A DNA stretch of 61,211 nt from Methylophaga sp. (GCA_030148085.1 JASBUF010000011.1:1-61211); one strand, 5' to 3'; numbered from the stretch's first letter, positions 19,301-27,305 are shown. Notes: a model not told the origin generated them from the letters alone. Made by a program: numbers and translations.

Positions 19301-19513
19301 TTCATCGGCCAGCATGGCGCCGCCGCTGACATTCACCATCTCTAACGTGCCCTTCACCTGATAAAGGGCTTCGAGACAATCTGACAGGGCACCGTCTGGC
19401 GATTCGTTGTCGATATGACGGTTAATGGCGTTCAAGGCGTGGGCCAGTGACTGCTGCAGTTCATCTTGCAGCCACATTAATGCGTTGTAATTGCCTTTGA
19501 GTAGTTGTGCCAT
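13343..19513 (-). CDS. chpA: ChpA, hybrid chemosensory histidine kinase of the type IV pilus system
   Basis: A 2056-residue CheA-type kinase that would phosphorylate PilG and PilH. In order: degenerate N-terminal phosphotransfer-like regions (YQVKGTLEM has Gln where His is expected), three Hpt domains with intact His (HTLKGSGRM near 680, HSLKGCANI near 1045, HTIKGGARL near 1322), a further His-less Hpt-like region near 1150-1250, the dimerisation segment, an ATPase domain (LRNAIAHGIEAPGER near 1631, SDNGRGI, AGRGVGMDVV), a CheW-like domain, and a C-terminal receiver (MVVDDS near 1930, ILLDVEMPRMDG). The acidic linker at about 850-995 holds six copies of a T-[SG]-V-x-x-Y-[IL] motif. Confidence 0.93.
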   Translation of the reverse strand: MAQLLKGNYNALMWLQDELQQSLAHALNAINRHIDNESPDGALSDCLEALYQVKGTLEMVNVSGGAMLADEMQQTVIALRNHKVSSVDQAQDALVRALLLLPNYLKLLSDEFQDHPISLLDSFNELRHARQTDALNEEMLFKPALTVALPDSVAPSPQRTLPPLAIDQNKLAHAFQLMLVNWLRQQEHDSLRKMRGVAHYLRLACQQEKTTLLWWAAEALLEALEHDGLPASAEVKQLLGKLVMPIKSQSEHGEAALMESYPSDLLKRLLLFVAHSSSHGPQVSLLKATFHLHFIDHKQKIYGISDNALGDAHLALLEQLDDLKTRIDHYDQDQDLDNRLLETIIQQLQSMTDTLALLAEYEASNLLHHQAEKLQGLLDHKQRPDDITLTELADVLLKVESFIQSATQSNVNVQLRNTVITECLLEMANIKETLTLVSQGQRRPDELDETEQQLTLIAGSLEMLNYPEAATILQQTVAKIAEQDESLEQFSPARLNRLADILACCDIYMEGIQQNGHAEGDYLKEAEDKLIHFDLAEVDHSETAIDATALSAEQLDPALEELDSLLADNTGPLLFESEPQVSEEVVDEKEDDTLSFSDELPDNTESDFASDAEKLDEPVHTDLPAEADQWQFADGVDPEIAEVFIEEAHEVLAELDTLMPAWLNNNDNNGALLDIRRHFHTLKGSGRMAGAEVIGELAWGVEQVLNHVIDGTCPETEQVHQLTAEAHQIMPGLLARFTRADNNITAQVESLYALKEACLNGQTATATEVDEEITITSESDEVIAFDNQSAESTADDNLVEASDELILIEPDNDPSLREFDLAAFQQPAETVSEDNQETSASHFSIDTEVLTSVEHYIRSKATQERDLEQQDVDRPQQTETSTGVEQYIQAHTQSTAVTDNDDIIDIEQPAVPAPPTGVENYIQRLSTETSVARYLRLHMYEDKAAQVMSVQATPTAAEPQPFQPLSSVDRYLIKQDRQQRSETGVERYLARQDAPQEADSIIAEEEDELLAIFTNEANQHIADLKQGLDEIAFSRQLTKPLLRAVHSLKGCANIAGIKPMGLIATELDAAMKQLHASNSVLESEQMQQLSHIVDGLDQMLQRLPETSHETEIQSLSAAVESLVNNSESTQPVLIDPEFLVVFLEETDELLDRYTRQLQDWQQQPQEPSLQQALAQTLYDLEQAASQAEQQQIADIYAALARLTEQRQPDSPGLDALLEQGYEQLNQHIESLLQNKPLHADFDFAQRVDTYLASELRPSRDIAPVISDIDETEFVLPADVDPELLDAFSEEAAELLASSGQSIKSWQQQPGDEADSLQLQRDLHTIKGGARLTGVTPMADLTHQVETLVLAVCDNKLPADEDFFDLLQRCQDKLSEMQEQLAAKQPIQTAFSLIEEIRLLTDGEDLQIEDRPLPETQKVQTKAIESIPQSPIAEPSSKPAGHVEQVRVRAELLDYLSNFAGEVSISRDRVTQQHTALRQQLREMEETVSRLHDQLRKLEIETETQILFRYEDERLGQDSDFDPLELDRFSMIQQLSRSLTESVIDLNDISRSMDTLVKETDAILLQQSRLNADLQEGLMATRLLPFSGVAPRLERIVRQTASELDKKAELTIHGAELELDRTILDRLVAPLEHILRNAIAHGIEAPGERLAAGKTEHGSLTLKIKREGSEMVLSVSDNGRGIDVDKIRQKALSLDLISVDAMPSEEELIQLILSSGFSTADTISQVAGRGVGMDVVNNEIRSLKGRLTIQSQRGHGTHFEIRLPLTLSVIQALLVRVQDEQYAVPLGSVNAGERISVRDIKLLLGTHNPQYRFNGEDYDFIPLVSLLGKPLSLPSNLKQQLPMLLFRSGEMRIALLVDNIINNREIVIKTVGRQLGTISAINGATILGDGQVVFILDISTLIETSKDLHIDNNDAVNLERELSQIQESPVTAMVVDDSITMRKASGNLLKRLGFEVMTARDGIDALSQLHEHKPDIILLDVEMPRMDGFEFASIVRNDADFRHLPIIMITSRTGQKHRDRALEIGVNAYLGKPYQEEELVAEMQKLLGRARFPDQQS

Positions 19514-19540
19514 CTTCGCCGTGTTCTCCTGCGTGTCCTG

Positions 19541-20806
19541 TTACTGTGGCAGCTTGAAGCCGGAGACCGACTTACGCAGCTCGTTAGTCAATTCAAGCAG
19601 GCGCCCGATCGAGGCCGCACTCTCATTGGTACCAGTCGAAGTCTGCATGGTGATCTCCTGAATCACGTTCATGCTCTCAGAGGTACTGACAGCGGCTGTG
19701 GCCTGCTGTTTGGCATTGGCCGTGATGTTGTTGATGAGTTCTGCCAGTTGGTGGGATACCGCTTCGATTTGCTCCAGTGAGGTACCGGCATCTTGAGACA
19801 TTCTGGCCCCGGCCACGACTTCAGAGGTACTTTGTTCCATTGAGGCAATAGCTTCACTGGTATCACTTTGAATGGTCTTAACCAGCGCATCAATTTGACG
19901 GGTCGCATTACTAGAGCGTTCAGCCAGGCGCTGAACCTCGTCAGCAACCACAGCAAAACCGCGACCTGCTTCACCGGCCATCGCCGCCTGAATAGCTGCA
20001 TTTAGAGACAGGATGTTAGTTTGTTCGGCGATGTCATTGATGAGTTCAACGATATCCCCGATTTGTTGTGAGCTTTCACCCAGGCGTTTAATTCGTTTTG
20101 AGGTTTCCTGAATTTGTTCACGAATGGTGTCCATACCGCGAATCGCTTTTTTCACCGCACTATTACCTTGTGCAGCCAGGCTTACCGATTGTTTTGCTAC
20201 TTCAGACGATTGACTGGCGTTTTCCGAGACCTGCTCGATGGAGCCGGCCATTTGGGTGATGGCCGAGCTTACCTCGGTGATTTGTTGGGCCTGATGTTCA
20301 CTGGCATCGGTGAGGTGCAAGGCTGTGGCCTGTGTTTCTTGCGCTGCAGAAGCTACCTGCAGTGTGGTGGAGTTAATTTGTTCAACGAGACTACGAAGAG
20401 CATCAATGGTGTAGTTAACGGAGTCAGCGATAGCGCCGGTAATATCCTCAGTCACCGTTGCGCTAACGGTGAGGTCACCATCAGCCAGATCGCCCATTTC
20501 GTCCAGCAATCGCAGAATAGCATCCTGATTGTGGCGGTTTTGTAACTCCATCTCATCCATAGATGCTTTGAGTGAAGCCAATGCCGGTTTTGTAAGTCGC
20601 ACGGCGACAAGCATAGTAAGAACAGAAGCCACAGCAATGCCGATGCAGATATGAAGAAGGTTGTCGTAGTAGGCTTGATATTGCCCGCTGGCAATTAGCC
20701 ACAACCCTCCTAATGTAACAACGGTCAGCAGAATCAGAACTAGCAGATTGAGCCAGTTTTTGCTGCTCATCAGGGAAGTGTAAAAAAGCTTGCTGGTGGA
20801 GTTCAT
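19541..20806 (-). CDS. pilJ: PilJ-like methyl-accepting chemoreceptor with almost no periplasmic domain
   Basis: A 421-residue transmembrane receptor. Two hydrophobic segments (about residues 17-40 and 50-72) are separated by only about ten residues, so nothing substantial faces the periplasm. A HAMP-like stretch follows, then a coiled-coil signalling domain with the tip [33 protein letters not shown], typical of PilJ rather than flagellar receptors. Pseudomonas PilJ is about 680 residues with two periplasmic PilJ modules, both missing here. Position between pilI and chpA supports the name. Confidence 0.85.
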   Translation of the reverse strand: MNSTSKLFYTSLMSSKNWLNLLVLILLTVVTLGGLWLIASGQYQAYYDNLLHICIGIAVASVLTMLVAVRLTKPALASLKASMDEMELQNRHNQDAILRLLDEMGDLADGDLTVSATVTEDITGAIADSVNYTIDALRSLVEQINSTTLQVASAAQETQATALHLTDASEHQAQQITEVSSAITQMAGSIEQVSENASQSSEVAKQSVSLAAQGNSAVKKAIRGMDTIREQIQETSKRIKRLGESSQQIGDIVELINDIAEQTNILSLNAAIQAAMAGEAGRGFAVVADEVQRLAERSSNATRQIDALVKTIQSDTSEAIASMEQSTSEVVAGARMSQDAGTSLEQIEAVSHQLAELINNITANAKQQATAAVSTSESMNVIQEITMQTSTGTNESAASIGRLLELTNELRKSVSGFKLPQ

Positions 20807-20828
20807 AAAACTTGTCCTGATTTAAGAG

Positions 20829-21371
20829 TTATGCGGCGGCGTTGAGAAAACGGGAGTCGGCCGTCAAGTGTTTGAAGCTGAATACCTGCCAGCTAATGTT
20901 TTGCTGGGTGATCTGGCCGGTAAGGTAAGATGCGGCAGCAGACGCCTGGGTCAGTGGTTCTGGATAGCGCTGAAAATGTTTGAGACCGAAGACTTCATCC
21001 ACCAGTACGCCGCTGCTGATTTCCGTATCGTTAATCACGATAATTCGGCTGCGTTTACTTAGTTTGGCGGCGCTACCATCCAGATAGAGTCCTAAATCAA
21101 ACACCGGCAGTAATTCACCGCGAAGGTTCACTATGCCATAGACCCAGGATTGAGACTTGGGCACGGTCGTGACTTGTTCAGGCACCGGAAAAACTTCACG
21201 GGACTCATTCAGTGGAATGACAAAATGCTGCTGGCCGATACGAAAACCAATTGCGGTCCAGCTTTCTGCTGCGGTTTCTTGCTGCCCCAGCCCTGCCGCT
21301 TGTTGTTTGCTGCGACGTTCCATGTCTTGAAGTAGCGAGATAATATCTTCTGGAGTCTGCAAGCTTGCCAT
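20829..21371 (-). CDS. pilI: PilI, CheW-type coupling protein
   Basis: A 180-residue CheW-domain protein linking the PilJ receptor to the ChpA kinase. WTAIGFRIGQQHFVIPLNESREVFPVP and VYGIVNLRGELLPVFDLGLYL are the typical CheW strands and VVNLRG-type signature. It lies between pilH (3-base gap) and pilJ (22-base gap), the usual pilGHIJ order. The protein has a polar N-terminal extension of about 35 residues before the CheW domain. Confidence 0.9.
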   Translation of the reverse strand: MASLQTPEDIISLLQDMERRSKQQAAGLGQQETAAESWTAIGFRIGQQHFVIPLNESREVFPVPEQVTTVPKSQSWVYGIVNLRGELLPVFDLGLYLDGSAAKLSKRSRIIVINDTEISSGVLVDEVFGLKHFQRYPEPLTQASAAASYLTGQITQQNISWQVFSFKHLTADSRFLNAAA

Positions 21372-21374
21372 AAT

Positions 21375-21740
21375 CTAGCCCCCCAGCAGTTCGAGAATCT
21401 GGGTCATTAACTCAGCCTCGTCGACGGGTTTGCCCAAGTAGCCTTTGGCTCCCTGACGCAGTCCCCACATTTTGTCGGTTTCCTGATTTTTTGATGAAAC
21501 GATAATGATCGGAATGTGGCTGGTTTGTGGGTCTTTACTCAGTTTGCGAGTTGCCTGAAAGCCATTGAGATTGGGCATCACCACATCCATCAGGATGAGA
21601 TCCGGCTTTTTTTGTAGCGTCACTTCGACCGCTTGTTCACCATCTTCGGCGACCAGAATGTTATGCCCATGTTTTTCGAGCATTTTTTGTAATACATAGA
21701 CTTCGGTAGGCGAGTCATCGGCTATTAAAATTAGTGCCAT
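21375..21740 (-). CDS. pilH: PilH, single-domain response regulator
   Basis: A 121-residue receiver domain with no output domain: ALILIADDSPTEV (acidic pocket), LILMDVVMPNLNG (phosphoacceptor Asp), IIVSSKNQ (switch Ser) and GYLGKPVDE (conserved Lys). PilH acts with PilG as the phosphorylation target of the Chp kinase; in Pseudomonas it opposes PilG by favouring pilus retraction. Tightly packed between pilG and pilI. Confidence 0.92.
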   Translation of the reverse strand: MALILIADDSPTEVYVLQKMLEKHGHNILVAEDGEQAVEVTLQKKPDLILMDVVMPNLNGFQATRKLSKDPQTSHIPIIIVSSKNQETDKMWGLRQGAKGYLGKPVDEAELMTQILELLGG

Positions 21741-21743
21741 AAG

Positions 21744-22154
21744 CTAATCAGCGTCCTGGTTGTTGTTTAGCAAATGTGTACGGATGGCTCCGAGTAAATC
21801 GTCACGGGTGAACGGTTTGGTGAGGTATTGCTCTGCACCGACTACGCGTCCTTTTGCACGGTCAAACAGGCCATCCTTGCTGGAGAGCATGATCACGGGA
21901 ATTTCACTGAACTTGGGATTGTTTTTTACCAAGGCACAGGTCTGGTATCCGTCCAGACGTGGCATCATAATGTCAATAAACAGGATATCGGGATGATGTG
22001 CACTGATTACTGGCAGTGCCTCAAACCCATTATCCGCCGTGAGCACTTCACACCCGGCTTTTTTCAACAGAGTTTCAGCAGTACGGCGAATGGTGTTGCT
22101 GTCATCAATCACCATGACCTTCAGGCCGGAAAATTCAGATTCGTTCTCACTCAC
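21744..22154 (-). CDS. pilG: PilG, single-domain response regulator
   Basis: A 136-residue receiver domain that heads the pil-chp operon. It has MVIDDSNTIRRTAETLLKKAGCEV, the phosphoacceptor DILFIDIMMPRLDGYQTC and the YLTKPFTRDDL lysine. PilG is the output regulator promoting type IV pilus extension in related systems. The ATG is preceded by a 235-base divergent region shared with gshA; in Pseudomonas a glutathione-synthesis gene (gshB) is likewise divergent from pilG. Confidence 0.92.
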   Translation of the reverse strand: MSENESEFSGLKVMVIDDSNTIRRTAETLLKKAGCEVLTADNGFEALPVISAHHPDILFIDIMMPRLDGYQTCALVKNNPKFSEIPVIMLSSKDGLFDRAKGRVVGAEQYLTKPFTRDDLLGAIRTHLLNNNQDAD

Positions 22155-22319
22155 GGTTATTTAGCACCTGATAAAGTCGTCATTACTTATAAAGCCTATC
22201 GGACGAAGATAACCGATTTTTAGTCCCTAGGCTAGAGATGTGACATGACGAATTTCGACTCTGTCGTGACTCAAATTTTTTAGCGACAAACGAGTATGAA
22301 TGACTTGAAAAATAGAAAC

Positions 22320-22335
22320 TGTGTCCCATGTCACA
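22320..22335. promoter_or_regulatory. CRP/Vfr-like palindrome in the pilG-gshA intergenic region
   Basis: TGTGTCCCATGTCACA matches nine of ten fixed positions of the CRP consensus TGTGA-N6-TCACA. It lies 55 bases before the gshA ATG and 166 bases before pilG. Vfr, a CRP homologue, controls pilus genes in Pseudomonas; whether this organism has a CRP-type regulator is not visible here. Confidence 0.4.
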
Positions 22336-22389
22336 GTATGGAAGGCAGTTTTGCCGCATCGTGCAACCTCCAAATAGCGAGTGACTGAT

Positions 22390-23664
22390 ATGACCTCTGG
22401 CGTTCCCCATCTGAAAACCGCATTAAATGGCCCATTACTGCAACTCGAATCTCACTTGCTGGAACGGCAGACCCAGGTGGAAACCTGGCTTAGAGAGCAG
22501 TGGCTGGCCACGCCGGCACCGTTTTATGCTTCTGTGGACTTGAGAAATGCTGGTTTCAAACTGGCACCAGTGGATACCAACCTGTTTCCCGCGGGATTCA
22601 ATAATCTCAATGCGTCATTTATACCGCTCTCTATTCAAGCTGCGCAGGCGGCCGTGGAGCGAGCGTGTCCGACCGCGAAACGGGTGTTGATAGTGGCTGA
22701 AAATCACACCCGTAACCTGTTTTATCTGGAAAGTCTGGAAACACTACGCGATATTTTCCAGAAAGCAGGTCTGGAAGCTCGGATAGGCAGTTTACGCGAC
22801 GATATCACCGAGCCGCTCACGGTCGAATTACCGTCAGGTAAACACTGTCTGCTTGAACCCCTTAAGCGACAAGGTAATCGGGTTGCGGTGGGCGATTTTT
22901 CACCCTGTCTGGTTTTATTGAATAACGACCTGTCTGGTGGCCGGCCGGCTATTCTTGAAGATCTTGAACAACAGGTGTTGCCGCCACTGCATGCCGGTTG
23001 GTCTACACGCAAAAAGTCGCATCATTTCTCCCATTACAATGCAGTTGCCAAAGAATTTGCCGAGCAAATTGATATTGATCCGTGGTTGGTGTCTCCGCTG
23101 ACTTTGCAGTGCGGTGAAGTCGATTTCAAAGAGAAGTCAGGGCTGGAGTGTTTGGCGCGAAATATCGATAACTTGCTTATGTCTATCCGGGCTAAATACC
23201 GCGAGTACAATATTGACCGCGAACCCTTTGTTGTCGTGAAAGCAGATTCAGGTACTTATGGTATGGGCATCATGACAGTCAAAAGTGCCGATGAGATTTA
23301 TAACCTCAACCGTAAGCAACGTAACAAGATGTCATCGGCCAAAGAGGGCTTGCTGGTTGATAACGTTCTAGTACAGGAAGGGGTCTATACCTTCGAAACC
23401 TTGGGTGAAGAGCAAGCGGTTGCTGAGCCGGTGATTTATATGATGGATCACTTCGTTATCGGCGGCTTTTACCGCGTTCATACCGGCCGCGGTGTGGATG
23501 AAAACTTGAATGCGCCAGGGATGCATTTTGAGCCATTGGCGTTTGCGCAATCCTGTATTACCCCAGAACAGACGGAAAAACCTGATTCAGAACCAAATCG
23601 CTTTTATGCCTATGGCGTGATTGCCCGACTGGCGCTGCTGGCGGCAGCCAGAGAGTTAGCTTAG
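22390..23664 (+). CDS. gshA: Glutamate-cysteine ligase, alternate proteobacterial type
   Basis: First enzyme of glutathione synthesis, joining glutamate and cysteine. The protein (425 residues) belongs to the alternate GshA family found in acidithiobacilli, methylotrophs and other proteobacteria, unrelated in sequence to E. coli GshA. Recognisable segments are APFYASVDLRNAGFKLAPVDTNLFPAGFNNL, RVLIVAENHTRNLFYLE, VVKADSGTYGMGIMTV and the C-terminal RFYAYGVIARLALLAAARE. Glutathione also feeds formaldehyde detoxification in some methylotrophs. The ATG at 22390 is preferred over a GTG at 22381, whose upstream AG is too close. Its stop overlaps the stop of the convergent FIST gene by four bases. 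Confidence 0.9.
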   Translation: MTSGVPHLKTALNGPLLQLESHLLERQTQVETWLREQWLATPAPFYASVDLRNAGFKLAPVDTNLFPAGFNNLNASFIPLSIQAAQAAVERACPTAKRVLIVAENHTRNLFYLESLETLRDIFQKAGLEARIGSLRDDITEPLTVELPSGKHCLLEPLKRQGNRVAVGDFSPCLVLLNNDLSGGRPAILEDLEQQVLPPLHAGWSTRKKSHHFSHYNAVAKEFAEQIDIDPWLVSPLTLQCGEVDFKEKSGLECLARNIDNLLMSIRAKYREYNIDREPFVVVKADSGTYGMGIMTVKSADEIYNLNRKQRNKMSSAKEGLLVDNVLVQEGVYTFETLGEEQAVAEPVIYMMDHFVIGGFYRVHTGRGVDENLNAPGMHFEPLAFAQSCITPEQTEKPDSEPNRFYAYGVIARLALLAAARELA

Positions 23665-24803
23665 GCGTTGTGCTCGCTGAGGTAAGCGATGGTCATGGTC
23701 TGGTTATGTAACTGACTATGACTGTCGTCTTCGCCTGAGCAGATTTCACCATTGGAGTAAAAACCAGTAATACCGGTTTGCAGACCCAGTAGTCGCTGTA
23801 CGGCAAACACTTCGTCCGCCACCTGCGATTCCATCACCAACTTGCGACCAACACAGCTGACACAAATCGCCAGGGCCTTGTCATTAATATTGACGTCTTT
23901 CTGAAGGATCTGACGCGCAGCCTCACTGGCACCCATGACTAGACTGTCATGATCAGACTTGAGGAAACGTACGGTCGAGCCCTGATTGATATTACCGGCA
24001 AAGGTCAGGCTGTTGTCTTTTTCATTCACCGAAAGCAGGGTTCGGATCACGTTCACGTTCTTTTCATCCATGATCGCAAACGGGAAATTCAGACCTGAGG
24101 CTGGCAGTTCATTGGCGTAGTAGCCGATATACATTTTATATAACGGAAGTGCCGGTTTACTGTCGAGTTCATAGACGACGTTTTTATTAGAACGCGTAAT
24201 CTGACGAGGAGGGCCATAAGGTTTCCAGCCGCCCAAAGCGCCACTGGTTACGATGGCATCATTGCCGTAAATACCGACAGCAACCACAACACGATCACTG
24301 ATCTTGTCATCATTCAGTAGCAAGGTTTTGGAAAACTGAGCATCGTCGCCGGCCAGTCCGCCAGTGATAGGCACATTCGGCAAGACTTCCTGCAGGCCTT
24401 GAACCAGTTCAGATCCGTTTACATTCAGACCGTCACTCAGTACAAACACACCTTTGAGATCGTCCATTCTGAGTTCGCCGGCAATCTGAGCACCCAAGGC
24501 ATGTGATTGTTCCATGCTGTTTACGGGCTTGGAAATAAAACGCAAAGTGCTGCGTTCCCATTTCATTGCTGTGATGTGCACACTGTCATCGTAAACACCA
24601 TCACTGGTGATCTCACCAGAGGTTGTGCAGCCAATGATATGTGCTTCTGGATAACGTTTTCTTAACGTTTTGGCAAAGCCACGTTCATTAAAGCGGTTGA
24701 CCGAGCCAAACACCAACACCCAGTTTGCATCCGGCAGTGGGGACGAAGATGGCAGTTTGTTTAAGCCTATTTTGGCGGGAAGATGTTCTTGTTCAAACTT
24801 CAT
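23661..24803 (-). CDS. FIST-domain sensory protein
   Basis: A 380-residue cytoplasmic protein made of FIST-N (about 25-215: WVLVFGSVNRF, HIIGCTTSGEI, GVFVLSDGLNVNGSELVQGL, ITGGLAGDDAQF) and FIST-C (about 220-360, ending ITGFYSNGEICSG). FIST domains are thought to bind small ligands such as amino acids and are often found with kinases or cyclic-di-GMP enzymes. This copy stands alone, with no output domain fused, between gshA (convergent) and gatB. No clear ribosome-binding site precedes the ATG. Ligand and partner unknown. Confidence 0.85.
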   Translation of the reverse strand: MKFEQEHLPAKIGLNKLPSSSPLPDANWVLVFGSVNRFNERGFAKTLRKRYPEAHIIGCTTSGEITSDGVYDDSVHITAMKWERSTLRFISKPVNSMEQSHALGAQIAGELRMDDLKGVFVLSDGLNVNGSELVQGLQEVLPNVPITGGLAGDDAQFSKTLLLNDDKISDRVVVAVGIYGNDAIVTSGALGGWKPYGPPRQITRSNKNVVYELDSKPALPLYKMYIGYYANELPASGLNFPFAIMDEKNVNVIRTLLSVNEKDNSLTFAGNINQGSTVRFLKSDHDSLVMGASEAARQILQKDVNINDKALAICVSCVGRKLVMESQVADEVFAVQRLLGLQTGITGFYSNGEICSGEDDSHSQLHNQTMTIAYLSEHNA

Positions 24804-24960
24804 AGCTTTACAAATCTGGCTCCGGTTTTATCGACGCATCCTGCATCGGACAGTTTCATGTAAAAAAGCGTATCGATTGATACTACATCAGATTATTGCA
24901 GATAGGGAATGGCTGACAATTGAAACTGTGAATCTGATCACATTTCGTGTGAGTGAAAAC

Positions 24961-24986
24961 AAAAAAGCCGCACAGAGGCGGCTTTC
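24961..24986 (-). terminator. Rho-independent terminator of gatB
   Basis: On the minus strand, GAAAGCCGC and GCGGCTTTTTT form an 8-bp stem with a six-base loop and a T run, 25 bases after the gatB stop codon. Confidence 0.85.
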
Positions 24987-25010
24987 TCATTGAGGAGGAA
25001 AGAACTGAAA

Positions 25011-26453
25011 TTATTCAGCCAGTTTTTTCTTCAGAATTTCATTGACTTGGGCCGGGTTAGCTTTGCCTTTCGAGGCCTTCATTACCTGACCGACAAAGTA
25101 GCCAAACAGCTGTTCTTTACCTTCTTTGTACTGTTGTTTTTGGTCTGGGTTAGCCGCAATCACTTCATCGATCATGGACTCGATGGCACCGGTATCGGTA
25201 ACCTGTTTCAGGCCTTTGGCTTCGATGACAGCATCAGCGTCTTCGCCTTCACCTTTCCACAGGGCATCGAAGACGGTTTTGGCAATTTTGCCTGAAATAG
25301 TGTTATCGGCAATCCGCAGCAACACACTGGCCAACTGCGCTGCGCTGACCGGTGATTCGGTAATCTCCAGATTTGCCTTGTTCAGAGCGGCAGACACTTC
25401 ACCGATGACCCAGTTAGCACATTGTTTTGGATCGTTATTGCCCGTGGCCGCCAGAACAGCTTCGAAGTAATCGGCCAGTTCACGGCTGCTGGTCAGAAGA
25501 GAGGCGTCATAAAGAGACAGGCCCAGCTCGTTCACAAAACGATCCCGTTTTTCATTCGGCAGTTCCGGCAGAGTGGCACGGACTGATTCAAGCAGCTCGT
25601 TTTCGATCAGCAATGGCAACAGGTCAGGGTCGGGGAAGTAACGGTAATCGTTGGCTTCCTCTTTACTACGCATAGAACGGGTTTCGTTCTTATCTGCATC
25701 ATACAGGCGAGTTTCCTGGACGACTTCGCCGCCGCCTTCGAGCACGTCAATCTGGCGTTCTATTTCGTAGTTGATAGCACGTTCAACGTTACGGAAGGAG
25801 TTGATGTTCTTCAGCTCGGCACGGGTACCGAATTTTTCCTGACCTTTAGGACGGACAGAGACGTTGGCGTCACAGCGGAAAGAACCTTCCTGCATATTGC
25901 CGTCGCAGATTTCCAGATAACGCACCAGAGAGTGGATTTTCTTCATATAGGCCACGGCTTCTTTGGCGCTACGCATATCCGGCTCAGAAACGATCTCCAA
26001 TAAAGGAGTACCGGCACGGTTCAAATCGATACCGGTCTGGCCATGGAAATCTTCGTGCAGCGATTTACCTGCATCTTCTTCCAGGTGGGCACGGGTGATA
26101 CCGATGACTTTTTCAGAGCCGTCTTCCAGCTCAATGCTGATTTGACCTTTTCCCACCACTGGCAGCTCATATTGGCTGATTTGGTAACCTTTGGGCAGAT
26201 CCGGGTAGAAGTAGTTTTTACGGGCAAAGACACTGCGGTCAGCGATTTCAGCGTCAACGGCAAGACCGAATTTGATGGCCATTTTTACGGCTTCTTCGTT
26301 CAATACCGGCAAAACACCAGGTAATCCGAGGTCAACGGCACACGCCTGTGTATTTGGCTCGGCGCCATAGGTAGTAGGTGCGCCTGAGAAAATCTTACTT
26401 TTGGTGGCGAGCTGGGTGTGGATTTCCAACCCGATGACAACTTCCCATTCCAT
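25011..26453 (-). CDS. gatB: Aspartyl/glutamyl-tRNA amidotransferase subunit B
   Basis: GatB (480 residues, usual length) binds and activates mischarged Glu-tRNA-Gln or Asp-tRNA-Asn for amidation in the GatCAB complex. The family signatures are [60 protein letters not shown] and [18 protein letters not shown], followed by a helical YqeY-like tail. The usual gatC and gatA neighbours are absent on either side, so the complex is encoded at more than one locus. It ends at a good terminator and is preceded by a HAD hydrolase gene on the same strand. Confidence 0.95.
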   Translation of the reverse strand: MEWEVVIGLEIHTQLATKSKIFSGAPTTYGAEPNTQACAVDLGLPGVLPVLNEEAVKMAIKFGLAVDAEIADRSVFARKNYFYPDLPKGYQISQYELPVVGKGQISIELEDGSEKVIGITRAHLEEDAGKSLHEDFHGQTGIDLNRAGTPLLEIVSEPDMRSAKEAVAYMKKIHSLVRYLEICDGNMQEGSFRCDANVSVRPKGQEKFGTRAELKNINSFRNVERAINYEIERQIDVLEGGGEVVQETRLYDADKNETRSMRSKEEANDYRYFPDPDLLPLLIENELLESVRATLPELPNEKRDRFVNELGLSLYDASLLTSSRELADYFEAVLAATGNNDPKQCANWVIGEVSAALNKANLEITESPVSAAQLASVLLRIADNTISGKIAKTVFDALWKGEGEDADAVIEAKGLKQVTDTGAIESMIDEVIAANPDQKQQYKEGKEQLFGYFVGQVMKASKGKANPAQVNEILKKKLAE

Positions 26454-26500
26454 AATAACGGCCTGATTAAGATTCTAAAAACGACAAATTGTAGCAAGGA

Positions 26501-27154
26501 TTAGCGCAAACTAAGAATTTTCCAGCCGCGTTGTTCGGCTACAGACTGCAGTTTGGGATCCGGATCGACGGCAACCGGCATATCGACCAATTCCAGCAAG
26601 GGCAGATCATTGTGTGAGTCACTGTAAAACACGCTGTCTTTCAGATTATCATCCCGACTGGCCAGCCAGTGCTTTAGACGCTCAACTTTACCGTGCTGGA
26701 ATGAGGGCTTGCCGGCAACACGGCCGGTAAAGCGACCATCCACCATTTCCGGATCGGTGGCGATCAGATGCTCGATACCAAGCATGGCGGCAATCGGTGC
26801 GGTGAGAAAGCTATTCGTCGCGGTGATAATCAACAGAGTGTCGCCTTGCGAACGGTGTTTTTCTACCAAGTCTGCCGCAGCAGGCAGCATGATCGGTTTA
26901 ATTTTCTGTTCCAGATAGGCCGCACGCCAGCCTTCCAGTGTTGCCATATCGTGACTGGCGAGGGGTTTGAATACGAAGGCCAGAAACTCGTAGATATCCA
27001 GCGAACCTTCAAGGTACTGCTGATAATAGTGCTCATTAGCGCGACGATAGGCATCTTCGTCGACAATACCGTTTTCGCACAAATAACGGCCCCATAAAAA
27101 GTCGCTATCGCCACCTAGCAGTGTGTTGTCGAGATCAAATATTGCCAGCGCCAT
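26501..27154 (-). CDS. HAD-IB family phosphatase
   Basis: A 217-residue haloacid dehalogenase-type phosphatase resembling SerB. Motif I is IFDLDNTLLGGDSD (nucleophile and acid Asp), motif II is LIITATNSF, motif III Lys lies in GKPSFQHGKVERL, and motif IV is FYSDSHNDLPLLE. A helical cap occupies roughly residues 15-90. Orthologues are often called phosphoserine or histidinol-phosphate phosphatase, but substrate cannot be told. It is divergent from rppH, an arrangement also seen in Pseudomonas. Confidence 0.85.
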   Translation of the reverse strand: MALAIFDLDNTLLGGDSDFLWGRYLCENGIVDEDAYRRANEHYYQQYLEGSLDIYEFLAFVFKPLASHDMATLEGWRAAYLEQKIKPIMLPAAADLVEKHRSQGDTLLIITATNSFLTAPIAAMLGIEHLIATDPEMVDGRFTGRVAGKPSFQHGKVERLKHWLASRDDNLKDSVFYSDSHNDLPLLELVDMPVAVDPDPKLQSVAEQRGWKILSLR

Positions 27155-27305
27155 GATACTGAATGTGTCTCCGCGATAAATTCAAATAGTGCCTATTGTA
27201 AGCCAAAATGCGTTGCAACCTGACGGTGCTTTTAATAATCTAACCGGTAATTGAAAATTAACCTGCTGGGGGCGTTAAGCGCTCAGCCAGTCAGAGACTT
27301 AAGTC

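Noticed and set aside
24850-24940. Interleaved inverted repeats (CAGTTTCA...TGAAACTG and TCAGATT...AATCTGA) resembling a pseudoknot upstream of the FIST gene
   Set aside because: Arms are 7-8 bp and far apart in an A+T-rich gap; chance is plausible and no conservation can be checked.
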